Positions 1 to 8,105 of a stretch of 20,265 bases of DNA are shown piece after piece; position 1 is the first letter of the stretch, and each line of letters starts with the position of its first letter. Origin of the DNA: Deltaproteobacteria bacterium (GTDB lineage Bacteria > Desulfobacterota > DSM-4660 > Desulfatiglandales > Desulfatiglandaceae); assembly GCA_029932035.1 (NCBI GenBank), contig JAOZQV010000012.1, forward strand, positions 1 to 20,265. Direction: 5' to 3'. A program made the translations under genes and the position numbers. The notes under the pieces are model-generated. The model worked only from the letters and a program-made list of their open reading frames with translations, was not told the origin of the DNA and did not search any database.

Positions 1-157
1 GACTTTCCCATGAGATATGGCTTTCAGAAGCCTTGACAAAATGGTAGGTGGAGAATATGTATCTGTAACCGTTCAGATCTTTTGTGAATCCTCGAGTTGG
101 AGAAGAACTGACTCTGGAATAAAGTCTGATTATAACGTCTCGGGGCCTTAAAAAAAT
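1..157 (+). other. Left-edge region, possible 44-aa ORF
   Basis: An open frame runs from an ATG at 17 to a TAA at 149-151 and would encode about 44 residues beginning MAFRSLDKMVGGEYVSVTVQ. An in-frame stop (TGA, 11-13) lies just before it, so it is not simply the tail of a long gene in the same frame. I do not recognise the peptide. It could be a small gene, the frameshifted end of an upstream gene, or chance. The promoter of the following transporter should also lie here or further upstream, but I see no convincing -35/-10 pair. Confidence 0.2.
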
Positions 158-1369
158 ATGGCAGCAAATACCATGAATTCAAATGAGCGAAAAATCCTGG
201 CAACCACCTGCTTTGGCCATTTTATGAGCCATTTCAATATGCTGATGTTTCCCGCCCTTGTCTTGCCGCTCATGGGAAAGTATGGCATGGACCTGAGCCA
301 TGTCTTAGCGCTTTCCTTCTGGATGTACCTGTTCTTCGGCCTCACTGCTCTGCCATGGGGCATGGTGAGTGACAGGATTGGGGCAAAGCCCCTTCTCCTT
401 CTCTTCTACACAGGTGCTGGTTTATGCGGATTAGCAGCGGGGTTTCTCGTCGACTCTCCGGGGGCCTTTTCTCTTTGCCTGGCAGGGGTGGGAATCTTTT
501 CGGGTATATATCACCCGGCGGGCCTGGGTTTGATCTCAAGAGGGATCAGCAAGATGAGTATGGCCTTGGGATACAACGGCATGGCGGGTAATGCAGGCCT
601 GGCCGCGGCTCCTATTTTAGCTGGAGTTATCAACCATTTCTATGGCATTCAGATGGCATTTATCTTCCTTGGCTGCCTCAATCTCCTTGGCACAGTCATT
701 ATGCTTTTCCTTCCCCTGATTGAACCGGCAAGGAATGAAAAAACTGAATCTCAAGGGTCAATGAGGCTGATGTTGGGCTTTGCCATATTGTGTATATGCA
801 TGATGTTAGGTGGTATAGCCTATCGCACGGTTACCGTAATCCTACCCTCCTATCTTGAGCTTAGAAACCCCGCGCTGCTCGATTGGATAAGCAGGTTGCA
901 GTGGATGCCAGCCTCAAGGAATGTGGCGGCCACAGCCCTCTCGTCCTCGGTGTTCGTGGTAGGCATGTTTGGGCAGTTCTTGGGTGGCCTTGCCGCTGAA
1001 CGGTTTGAGCCCCGTCGCGGATATCTCATATTTCACATGTTGGCCCTACCCATGGCCTTAGCCATGGCCTACACGACAGATGTTTCCCTCCTCCTGATAA
1101 CCATGGGCTACATACTATTTTTATTGGGTATGCAACCGATTGAGAATACCCTTGTGGCCAAGTTCACCCCGGACAAGCTGAGACACAGCGCCTACGGCGC
1201 CAAATTTATCCTGACCTTCGGAGTGGGAGCCGTCGCCGTTCACTTAGTGGGATGGATAAAAGAGGCATGGTCATTACCTGCAGTATTTGTGGCCATGGCA
1301 ATGGTTTCCCTCGCCATCGTACTCTTTATCTTACTACTGATGAGAGTAACCCGAAAGATCAGTGCTTAG
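158..1369 (+). CDS. MFS transporter, FSR (fosmidomycin-resistance)-like
   Basis: Inner-membrane major facilitator of 403 aa, the usual MFS length, with alternating hydrophobic segments consistent with about 12 helices. An N-terminal GHFMSHFN stretch, the WGMVSDRIGAKP loop (the MFS signature between helices 2 and 3) and GIFSGIYHPAGLGLIS resemble the Fsr-type subgroup, where 'IYHPAG' is typical. The central linker (about residues 190-205) is charged, as between the two six-helix halves. The substrate cannot be read from sequence. The position before larA and glcD/E/F genes makes a small organic acid such as lactate or glycolate a reasonable guess. Neither candidate start (ATG 158 or ATG 173) has a clear Shine-Dalgarno; I kept 158. 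The stop is followed 2 nt later by the next gene's ATG. Confidence 0.8.
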   Translation: MAANTMNSNERKILATTCFGHFMSHFNMLMFPALVLPLMGKYGMDLSHVLALSFWMYLFFGLTALPWGMVSDRIGAKPLLLLFYTGAGLCGLAAGFLVDSPGAFSLCLAGVGIFSGIYHPAGLGLISRGISKMSMALGYNGMAGNAGLAAAPILAGVINHFYGIQMAFIFLGCLNLLGTVIMLFLPLIEPARNEKTESQGSMRLMLGFAILCICMMLGGIAYRTVTVILPSYLELRNPALLDWISRLQWMPASRNVAATALSSSVFVVGMFGQFLGGLAAERFEPRRGYLIFHMLALPMALAMAYTTDVSLLLITMGYILFLLGMQPIENTLVAKFTPDKLRHSAYGAKFILTFGVGAVAVHLVGWIKEAWSLPAVFVAMAMVSLAIVLFILLLMRVTRKISA

Positions 1370-1371
1370 AA

Positions 1372-2277
1372 ATGATTACAGATATCAGAGATAGACCGAG
1401 GTTGGAGCACCTCGACATAATAGAGTTAAACTTTATTCGAGACCATGGGGACTTTTTATTCAGGCGGCACTATCGCATGGGCCTGCGCTCCCATATTATG
1501 GAGGTGCTGAAACCCGCAGATGTGACAGCAGAAAATACCGGCATCATCAAGGATGGCCTCAGGTGGTTCCCCAAGGCCAACCCCCTAAAGGTGTTAAGGA
1601 TCTTCAGGACCAGATTCGACAACTTAAGAGATGCGGAAGGGGAGCTAGAACGGGTAAAGCTCGTTGAGCAATATCTTGGCCCTGAGTATATCGCAAGATC
1701 CGATGAATTTTTGGTAGATTATGCAATAAAAGGGAGATATGAACTGCTTCTCTGCGGGCTCCAGGAATACGTTGATGGCGAGATTTTGGATCCGTGGGGT
1801 TCTCTGTATGAAGATCATTTGACCTCCCTTTTCCGGCGCACCTATTCTGGAGCAGCGAAGAATTTACCCCGGGCAGTTGAAACATGGAAGAGGAATGTCC
1901 GGACGGGGGCTGAGAGAGCTTTGGAGAAGATCAGAAAGATGATCACCCAGGCAAATCTTGTCCCGGATCTGGCAGGTGTGGGCAATCTCCTCCTCACCCG
2001 GACGGGAAATATCAAGCTTGTGGATATCAATAACATATCCAGGGTCTCCTTCGAACCCGCCATCCCGCGGGACGACAGGGGCTATCCTGTCTGCGATAAA
2101 TCGATTGAAGCTCTCTCTCTCTTAGAGCAGAAATTGATTGGCAGGCCGGCAGACAGGAGTATCCCTATTTACCGAACCTTCCTTGATCCCGGCAGAATGA
2201 AGGAGGTGCGATCCATTGAGAGAGAGTTTCATGTTTCCATGGGTTCTTCCAACTCCTCCTTCTACCCCTCACGGTAA
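1372..2277 (+). CDS. Protein with kinase-like motifs, function unknown
   Basis: A 301-aa soluble protein. I placed the start at ATG 1372, 2 nt after the transporter stop, because the longer reading from 1252 would lie inside the transporter gene; this implies translational coupling. Visible motifs suggest a protein-kinase/phosphotransferase-like fold: a hinge-like QEYVDGE (about residues 131-137), a catalytic-loop-like PDLAGVGNLLLT (Asp199, Asn205), and a metal-binding-loop-like IKLVDINNIS (Asp218, in the DFG position). An upstream LKVLRIFRTRF could carry the ATP-facing basic residue. Family assignment is inference from these spacings; no classic HRD or DFG is present and it may be an inactive relative. 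Being coupled to the transporter, it might modulate transport or modify a small molecule. Confidence 0.6.
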   Translation: MITDIRDRPRLEHLDIIELNFIRDHGDFLFRRHYRMGLRSHIMEVLKPADVTAENTGIIKDGLRWFPKANPLKVLRIFRTRFDNLRDAEGELERVKLVEQYLGPEYIARSDEFLVDYAIKGRYELLLCGLQEYVDGEILDPWGSLYEDHLTSLFRRTYSGAAKNLPRAVETWKRNVRTGAERALEKIRKMITQANLVPDLAGVGNLLLTRTGNIKLVDINNISRVSFEPAIPRDDRGYPVCDKSIEALSLLEQKLIGRPADRSIPIYRTFLDPGRMKEVRSIEREFHVSMGSSNSSFYPSR

Positions 2278-2855
2278 CGAAGCTCGATACTGGTTGTAGC
2301 GAAAAGGAATTACCGCTGACCTGTCGGACGACATTGAGGTCACTGTTGTTCACAAACACTCCATGCCCTTAGTCCCTGACCCAGTCCAGGCAGTACGGCA
2401 AGCATTGAAAATCACTTTGCCAGGGATAAAGATGCCCATGTGGATTTAGGAAAAACCTCTAAAGATATCCCGATTATGATAGATCGGCGCTTTGTGGAGG
2501 CTGATCTCAAGATCGTCACCGGTCTGGTTGAACCCCACTTCATGGCCGGGAGTTCGTGGATGCCCAGCGAATCCTTTGCCAGGTAGGTCCGGAGCGGTTC
2601 ATGTCAATTTTAGAGACCAGGGAGAAGGCCCTCATTGACGAGTGGGAGACTGAAATGTTAGTGAAGGCATTGAGAAAGAGAACCGTGCAGCTTTATACGA
2701 CCGGACTCAGCCGCGAGGATATGAAGGATATCTACGTGGAATCGGTTTCTTCGATTGAGGAAGCTATTTTGGCAAGCGTGGAGTCACACGGAGATAGGGA
2801 TATTGCCGTTGTACCGGAAGGACCTTATGTTATTCCCGTTTTTGGGCCAAAATGA
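2278..2855 (+). pseudogene. larA: Decayed lactate racemase (LarA-family) gene
   Basis: Three pieces of one LarA-type (nickel-pincer lactate racemase, DUF2088) protein lie in order but in three frames. Piece 1 (about 2300-2407) reads GITADLSDDIEVTVVHKHSM, then a PDP-AVRQAL segment like the LarA N-terminus. Piece 2 (2413-2550) reads HFARDKDAHVDLGKTS, then RRFVEADLKIVTGLVEPHFM, the LarA core segment that normally precedes AGFSGG. Piece 3 (about 2550-2855) reads FVDAQRILCQVGPERFM and ends PEGPYVIPVFGPK, like the C-terminus. LarA proteins are about 420 aa; only about 180 codons survive, so the segments between the pieces, including most of the middle, are gone. A start codon near 2277 is not intact (ACG). 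The last piece could be translated from GTG 2556 (99 aa) but lacks the active site. Its place upstream of glcD-like genes fits a former lactate-utilisation operon. Confidence 0.8.
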
Positions 2856-2924
2856 ACGGGGAGCAGATAGTGGCTTCCTTGAGGCGGATCACAAATATAA
2901 CTCTTGTTTTTCGGAGGTGAGATC

Positions 2925-4316
2925 ATGGACAGGCAATCAATCATCAATGGGTTGAAGGAAATAGTGGGGCCGGAGAATGTCCTGACTTCGGATATGGACA
3001 TGGCGCTCTACAGCTATGACGCTTCCTTGGAAAAGGGGATGCCGGATGTAGTTGTAATGCCCGGTTCAACCGAGGAAGTATCAAAAATCATGGCCCTGGC
3101 CTACAAGGAAAAGGTTCCAATCCTTGCCCGGGGTTCGGGCACCAACCTGACAGGGGGCACAATCCCTGTGAAGGGGGGTATTGTTGTTCATTTTTCCAGG
3201 ATGAATCATATCTTAGAGATTGATATCCCCAACCGTACGGTGACCGTGGAACCGGGGGTTATTACCCTGGACCTTCAGACAGAGGTACTCAAGAAGGGCT
3301 TTGTCTACCAGCCTGATCCCGCAAGCCAGAAGGTCTCGACCATTGGCGGTAACATAGCGGAGAATTCAGGCGGACCCCACTGCCTCAAGTATGGGGTTAC
3401 CTCGAACCATATCCAGGGTCTCGAATTGGTCCTGAACGACGGGTCTGTGATACGGACAGGTGGAAAGAGCTGGGACAATCCCGGATATGATATCAAAGGG
3501 CTCTTTGTTGGTTGCGAGGGTACTTTGGGTCTGGTGACCAGAGCCATCCTGAAACTGGAACGGGCCCCGGAGGCAGTCAAGACCATGCTTGCCATCTACG
3601 AGACTATTGAGGATGGCGCCAACACGGTCTCGGCCATTATCGCGGAGGGGATCATTCCGGCCACCTTGGAGATGATGGACAACAGGGTCATGCGGGCCGT
3701 GGAAGAAACAATCAAGGTGGGGTATCCCTTAGACGCTGCTGCTGTGCTGATCATCGAGCTTGACGGGATGCCCGAGGGTATGGATGAAAATGCCGAAAAA
3801 ATCATAGAGATCTGCAAGCGGAACAATGTGAGAGAAGTGAAACTGGCAAAGGATGAAGCGGAAAGGGGTCTGCTGTGGGCGGGCCGAAAAGGGGCTTTTG
3901 GTTCCGTGGGACAGGTAAGACCCAGTTATCTCTGCTGCGACGGGACGGTGCCCCGCACCAAACTGCCGGAGGTTCTGGGAAAGGTCATTGAGATCGGGCA
4001 GAAGTATGATCTCCCTATTGGAAATGTTTTTCATGCGGGAGATGGAAACCTGCATCCACTCATCATGTTTGATGAAAGGGATCCCGATGAAAAGGAACGG
4101 GTTCTCAAGGCAGCTACCGAGATTTTGAAGGCATGCGCCGATGCCGGGGGAACTATCAGCGGGGAACATGGTATAGGACTTGAAAAGTTGAGAGAAACGG
4201 CATTCATTTTCTGTGAAAATGATCTGGAGTTCGAGCGCAAGTTAAAAAAGGCCTTTGACCCGGATGGTATCATTAATCCCGGAAAAATGATTCCCGAGCC
4301 CGTTTGTGTGCAGTAG
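2925..4316 (+). CDS. glcD: FAD-linked 2-hydroxyacid oxidase, GlcD / D-lactate dehydrogenase type
   Basis: A 463-aa flavoprotein oxidising a 2-hydroxyacid such as glycolate or D-lactate. The N-terminal PCMH FAD-binding domain (about 35-215) shows RGSGTNLTGGTIP, VTVEPGV, and STIGGNIAENSGGPHCLKYG followed by GCEGTLGLVTRA. The C-terminal FAD-oxidase domain has VFHAGDGNLHPLI and GTISGEHGIGLEKL, which carry the conserved metal/substrate His and Glu of GlcD and D-LDH proteins, and ends DPDGIINPGKM. ATG 2925 was chosen over an upstream TTG because GGAGGTGA (2913-2920) sits 4 nt before it. Substrate cannot be settled by sequence; the neighbouring larA remnant favours D-lactate. Electrons would pass to the GlcE/GlcF-like partners downstream. 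Confidence 0.88.
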   Translation: MDRQSIINGLKEIVGPENVLTSDMDMALYSYDASLEKGMPDVVVMPGSTEEVSKIMALAYKEKVPILARGSGTNLTGGTIPVKGGIVVHFSRMNHILEIDIPNRTVTVEPGVITLDLQTEVLKKGFVYQPDPASQKVSTIGGNIAENSGGPHCLKYGVTSNHIQGLELVLNDGSVIRTGGKSWDNPGYDIKGLFVGCEGTLGLVTRAILKLERAPEAVKTMLAIYETIEDGANTVSAIIAEGIIPATLEMMDNRVMRAVEETIKVGYPLDAAAVLIIELDGMPEGMDENAEKIIEICKRNNVREVKLAKDEAERGLLWAGRKGAFGSVGQVRPSYLCCDGTVPRTKLPEVLGKVIEIGQKYDLPIGNVFHAGDGNLHPLIMFDERDPDEKERVLKAATEILKACADAGGTISGEHGIGLEKLRETAFIFCENDLEFERKLKKAFDPDGIINPGKMIPEPVCVQ

Positions 4317-4336
4317 AGAGAGAAAGGAGTTTTTAC

Positions 4337-5782
4337 GTGGCAGATTTTAAAGGGATACTTGGAGGACTTGCGGAGATCGTGGGCCAGGAATTTGTAAAGA
4401 CGGAACCTGATGTCCTTTCGGCCTACGGGGTGGACAACATGCTACCAAGGGCCGTGGTCTTTCCAAAAAACACAGAGCAGGTTTCGGAGGTGGTTCAGCT
4501 TGCAAATCGTGAGAACATGGCCATTATTCCATGCGGAAACAGGACCAAGATGGCCATGGGCAACGCGCCGGCCCGGTTAGACGTGGTGATATGCACATCC
4601 CGTATGAACCATATGATCGATGTGGACACATCAAACCTGACCATCACGGTAGAGTCCGGTGTTAAATTCAGGGATATTCAGGCAAGGCTTGCCACGCAGG
4701 AAGATCGTTGCTACCTGCCCCTCGATGATCTAATGACCGAGGCCGATGAAGTTATCTGCTCTGATAGATCACATAGCGGTTGCTTTCTGCCAATCGATCC
4801 TTCATACGCCGATTCGGCAACCATAGGTGGTATTATCACCGCCAATTCCAGCGGGTCTCGCAAGCTCCTGTATGGAAATATAAGGGATTCGATTCTCGGG
4901 GTTCGAATGGTAGCGCCTACGGGAGAGATCCTCGGATCAGGGGGGAAGACAGTAAAAAACGTGTCCGGTTATGATGTTTCCAAGCTGGCTGTTGGTTCAA
5001 TGGGGAGTCTGGGCATTATATGTGAAATGACGCTAAAGCTCCTCCCACTGCCGGAGAGAATGGAGACCCTCTTAATCTCCTTCGGATCCTTTTCCCATGT
5101 CTCTGCCTTTATCGAAAAAGTTTTTGAAACCCATCTGCTTCCGGCTGGTGTTGACATAATGAACCAGGAGGCCTACATGCAACTGAATATGGACGGCATC
5201 CCTGATTTCGGATCCAACGGCTATGTCTCCGCTATAGCCATTGAAGGCTTTGAACAGGCCATCGACCGCATGCGGACTGAAATCATGAGTATGGCCAAGA
5301 CCAACGGCGCCAGGTCCGACGTTTGTCTTCAAGACGAAAGGCACCTGCTGTTCTGGCTCGCAGTGAGTAACCTTGATGTTGCTCTTGCAGACAGAGGCTC
5401 CGACCTCATCAAGGCCAAGCTCAATTACCCCATTTCAGAGTGGAGAGGGATTGTTGAATCTGTGGAAAATACCTTTTCCGATGCAGATCTCGATTATACG
5501 CTCCAGGTCCATACGGGAAACGGAATCTGTTTGCCCCGTCTTCTTGTCTTGCCGAACGACGCTGAAGCCATGGACAGGGGCATACGCGCCATGAACAGTC
5601 TCCTGGCCCGCTGCCGTGAGGTGGGAGGAAACATGGTCATTGAAGACGCCCCCTCGGAAGTGAAAGATCGCCTCAAGATGTGGGGAGAGGCAGAGTCCGA
5701 CTTCGTTGTCATGAAGCGGATCAAGGAGCAGATCGATCCATCCGGCATCATGAGCCCGGGACGCTTTGTGGGGGGGCTCTAA
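4337..5782 (+). CDS. glcE: FAD-binding oxidase subunit, GlcE-like
   Basis: A 481-aa second PCMH-type FAD protein. The FAD domain (about 35-215) shows IIPCGNRTKMAMG, ITVESGV, SATIGGIITANSSGSRKLLYG and KTVKNVSGYDVSKLAVGS; the KNVSGYDVSKL block is typical of GlcE. The C-terminal half is divergent but ends DPSGIMSPGRFVGG, the conserved family tail. It is longer than E. coli-type GlcE (about 350 aa). An extra segment (about residues 115-150, with LPLDDLMTEADEV, three acidic clusters and two Cys) sits between the ESGV strand and the SATIGG loop. I chose GTG 4337 because AAAGGAG (4323-4329) is 7 nt upstream; the longer frame overlaps glcD. It is inferred to work as a partner subunit of the GlcD-like protein. 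Confidence 0.78.
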   Translation: MADFKGILGGLAEIVGQEFVKTEPDVLSAYGVDNMLPRAVVFPKNTEQVSEVVQLANRENMAIIPCGNRTKMAMGNAPARLDVVICTSRMNHMIDVDTSNLTITVESGVKFRDIQARLATQEDRCYLPLDDLMTEADEVICSDRSHSGCFLPIDPSYADSATIGGIITANSSGSRKLLYGNIRDSILGVRMVAPTGEILGSGGKTVKNVSGYDVSKLAVGSMGSLGIICEMTLKLLPLPERMETLLISFGSFSHVSAFIEKVFETHLLPAGVDIMNQEAYMQLNMDGIPDFGSNGYVSAIAIEGFEQAIDRMRTEIMSMAKTNGARSDVCLQDERHLLFWLAVSNLDVALADRGSDLIKAKLNYPISEWRGIVESVENTFSDADLDYTLQVHTGNGICLPRLLVLPNDAEAMDRGIRAMNSLLARCREVGGNMVIEDAPSEVKDRLKMWGEAESDFVVMKRIKEQIDPSGIMSPGRFVGGL

Positions 5783-5816
5783 TTGAATATTGAATACTGA
5801 CTATTGTCGATTGAAA
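5782..5816. repeat. Degenerate ATTGAAT/ATTGACT heptamer tract
   Basis: Five successive 7-mers begin at the glcE stop codon: ATTGAAT, ATTGAAT, ACTGACT, ATTGTCG, ATTGAAA. The same heptamer family (ATTGACT) recurs at 19704-19722. This resembles the short tandem heptamer repeats (STRR type) described in some bacterial intergenic regions. Confidence 0.6.
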
Positions 5817-6267
5817 AATATCGACCTGTACGGTTAAGTTTAAGCTGTGTAGATTGAGAAAAACCTGTATTCACCGCAGAGACGCGAAGGACGCAGAGAT
5901 AAATGATTTTCTCTTTGCCGTTGAGAGGACGCCAAAGAGAAACCACTCAATTTAGATAGTCGTGTCAAAATGGCCTCTAAATTTGTCTTATTTGTGTGGC
6001 CGACTTAAATATTGACATACAAAGCAATATTCAGTCGTGCTAACTTGTGGATGGCTATCTCTTTTTGTTTTGCGTTGTCCTGCAAGTCCCGCTTTTTTCA
6101 GCGGGATCAGCGAAAAACAAAAAAAGAAGTAACCTCTGCGAACTCTGCGTCTGCGGTGAAATACCTAACCACACAGGTTGAAAAATATCTGAGAAGCCCA
6201 ACGATAAATAATCCAACTGCCATAAGCGTTTTTTTTGAGCCAGAGCAAAGGAGAGAGGTAAGACCAT
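5783..6267. repeat. 485-bp gap with inverted dispersed-repeat copies
   Basis: This gap splits the glcD/E/F-like operon and holds no convincing gene. A left arm (5870-5899, starting TTCACCGCAGAGACGC) and a right arm (6133-6162, ending GTCTGCGGTGAAAT) are imperfect inverted copies of the same sequence, about 230 bp apart. Inside lie two hairpins. One has stem TTCTCTTTG (5909-5917) pairing with CAAAGAGAA (5933-5941). The other (6001-6037) pairs CGACTTAAATATTG with CAATATTCAGTCG and has one bulge. The arrangement suggests a non-coding insertion of a MITE-like or intergenic repeat family. Confidence 0.6.
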
Positions 6268-7413
6268 ATGAACATCGTCCAACTAAAGAAACTCTCATAT
6301 GACGAGGTGGCCAAATGCAATAAATGCGGGTTCTGCCTGCCCAGTTGTCCCACCTATTTGGTTAAGAAGAGTGAGGCCTATTCCCCGAGGGGGCGAAACG
6401 CCATTACCCGATTTGCCATCGAGAACAGTCTGGAGCTGAATGCGGATACGGAGAAAGCCATTTTTACCTGTCTCGGATGCGGCGCCTGTGCAGCAGTCTG
6501 TTTGTCCAGTGTTCAGACAAAAGATCTCATCTTCCAGAACCGTGAATGCCAGGTGGACAGGGGGTTTTATCCAAAGGTGGCAAAGCGATTAGTCAAAACC
6601 CTTGAAGAGAACCGGAACATATCCGACGATGATCAGGAGGACCGTGCCGAATGGCTGGAGCTGATCAAGGATCTGCCTGAAGAGGCCTTTGAAAAGGGGC
6701 ACGCCGACATCCTCTTCTTTGTGGGCTGTGTGGCATCGTTTTTCCCGATGGTGCAGAAGATACCCGCCAATATGGCCAAGATCCTGCAAATGGCGGAGGT
6801 GGACTTTACCATTCTCGGCGGTGATGAGTGGTGCTGCGGGTTCCCACTTGTGGGAGCCGGTATGCCTGAAAAATTAGAGGAATTAAAGAAACACAACCTC
6901 AATAAGGTGGCGGACGTGGGCGCCAAAAAGATTGTCTTTACCTGCCCATCCTGTCTCCATACCTGGAAACATCTGTATGACACGGATGTGGAACTGATGC
7001 ATGCCAGCCAGTTGATTGCGGAACTGATTAAAAGCGGGAGCCTTAAGCTTAAAAACGATATTGATGTCACTGCCACCTATCACGACCCATGCGACTTGGG
7101 TCGCAATACAGGGATCTATGAGGAGCCCCGGGAAGTTATTCAGGCGATTCCGGGACTGCGATTTGTGGAACTGCCCATGAACCGCAAGTTTTCAGTTTGT
7201 TGTGGCGGCGGGGGAAACGTGGAGATGACCGATCAGGATCTATCCGCCCAGGTCGCCCAGATGAAACTTGATTCCATTCAGGATGCGGGGGCAGAGATGG
7301 TCATAACCGCGTGCCAGCAGTGCGTACGGACCATGGCCACCAGGGCACGCAGACAGAAAATCGACATAGAGGTTAAAGACCTCACCGAGCTTGTGGTTGA
7401 GGCTATGACATAA
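6268..7413 (+). CDS. glcF: Iron-sulfur (CCG-domain) subunit, GlcF-like
   Basis: A 381-aa electron-transfer subunit. Two ferredoxin-type motifs bind 4Fe-4S clusters: Cys17/20/23/27 and Cys68/71/74/78. Two CCG (cysteine-rich) domains follow. The first holds FVGCVASFFP, GDEWCCGFPLVG and TCPSCLHTWKH; the second holds HDPCDLGRN, SVCCGGGGNVEM and TACQQCVRTM. Both CC(G) cores are intact. CCG domains accept electrons from a flavin subunit and pass them to quinone, menaquinone or HdrD-type partners, so this should complete the complex with the two FAD proteins upstream. ATG 6268 is preceded by GGAGAGAGG (6250-6258). The 485-bp repeat-bearing gap raises the question of whether it is still co-transcribed with glcE. 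Confidence 0.85.
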   Translation: MNIVQLKKLSYDEVAKCNKCGFCLPSCPTYLVKKSEAYSPRGRNAITRFAIENSLELNADTEKAIFTCLGCGACAAVCLSSVQTKDLIFQNRECQVDRGFYPKVAKRLVKTLEENRNISDDDQEDRAEWLELIKDLPEEAFEKGHADILFFVGCVASFFPMVQKIPANMAKILQMAEVDFTILGGDEWCCGFPLVGAGMPEKLEELKKHNLNKVADVGAKKIVFTCPSCLHTWKHLYDTDVELMHASQLIAELIKSGSLKLKNDIDVTATYHDPCDLGRNTGIYEEPREVIQAIPGLRFVELPMNRKFSVCCGGGGNVEMTDQDLSAQVAQMKLDSIQDAGAEMVITACQQCVRTMATRARRQKIDIEVKDLTELVVEAMT

Positions 7414-7423
7414 GGAGACGATA

Positions 7424-7717
7424 ATGATTGCACAACTGTCAGTCTATCCCATAGGTGAAGGGACAAGCTTAGGCCGGTTTGTAAGGAAAGGGGTCGCAGT
7501 CATAGAAAAATCGGGCCTCACATACGAAGTCGGAGGGATGAGTACGTCGGTTGAGGTGCCCGATCTGGATACCTTGTTTGCCCTTGTCAAAGAGATCCAT
7601 GCGGCCCACGTGGCAGAAGGAGCGCGCCGGGTGGTCATAGACCTGAAGGTTGACGACCGCCGGGACAAAAAAGCCACCATCACGTCCAAGAAAAAGTCGG
7701 TGACAAGCAGGACATAA
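7424..7717 (+). CDS. MTH1187-family thiamine-binding protein (DUF77)
   Basis: A 97-aa protein of the MTH1187/YkoF-like fold. It starts AQLSVYPIGEGTSLGRFV and contains GLTYEVGGMSTSVEV, both family hallmarks; the GARRVVIDLKVDDRRDK end is also typical. Members bind thiamine or related pyrimidines in small oligomers; the exact role is not established. The start at ATG 7424 has AAGGAG (7412-7417) that overlaps the glcF stop, so it is in the same transcription unit. The lysine-rich tail (TSKKKSVTS) is mildly unusual. Confidence 0.8.
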   Translation: MIAQLSVYPIGEGTSLGRFVRKGVAVIEKSGLTYEVGGMSTSVEVPDLDTLFALVKEIHAAHVAEGARRVVIDLKVDDRRDKKATITSKKKSVTSRT

Positions 7718-8105
7718 TACGCCCTCGAAAGAAAATCCGAGTTTTGTTGCAACCCATCCGCTGGCTGGAGGACCCTTTACCGGCGGTCTTCCGCCGGCAT
7801 TTCCGGAGGAGCTCACCCTATCCCCGGAAACGATCAGAACAATTGAACATACGATAATGTTATTAGCACCTATTTGTTTAAATCACATCATGTTTGCACA
7901 TGATTTACGCCATAGCCAGACTGAAGATATAAGGAATTCTATCAATTTTAATAGAAAGGACAGAGCATAATGACTTGAAACTGACAAAATCATTCTTATT
8001 TTATGGCACACCTCGGCTATTTAACCTTCCCTCTGGTACGGAACTCTCGTTGCAAGAGGGAATATTTTTGCCGCAAAATCCGAATTAGGAAATAATGAGG
8101 AAAAT
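7718..8105 (+). promoter_or_regulatory. Gap with hairpins and tig leader
   Basis: There is no gene here. A compact hairpin CCGGCGG-TCTT-CCGCCGG (7780-7797) has no T-tract and may end or stabilise the glc transcript. A second inverted repeat, TTCCCTCT (8027-8034) and AGAGGGAA (8055-8062), is followed at once by TATTTTT (8063-8069). It looks like a weak intrinsic terminator or attenuator about 40 nt before the tig start. TTGAAA (7975-7980) with TATTTT (7997-8002), 16-bp spacer, is a plausible but weak promoter upstream of that hairpin. If real, the hairpin would lie in the tig leader. Confidence 0.4.

Noticed and set aside
2755..2955. 66-aa + strand ORF over the larA 3' end
   Set aside because: The frame conflicts with the LarA-like reading of the same DNA and runs into glcD; no recognisable protein.
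3305..4273. Antisense ORFs across the glcD-like gene
   Set aside because: They are shadow frames of a well-supported gene, with low-complexity composition.
6012..6043. Promoter for glcF at TTGACA (6012-6017)
   Set aside because: No acceptable -10 box at 16-18 bp; TTGACA lies within an inverted repeat.
6012..6302. ORFs of 62-96 aa on both strands in the glcE-glcF gap
   Set aside because: They read through repeat sequence and overlap the glcF start; no family resemblance or ribosome-binding site.
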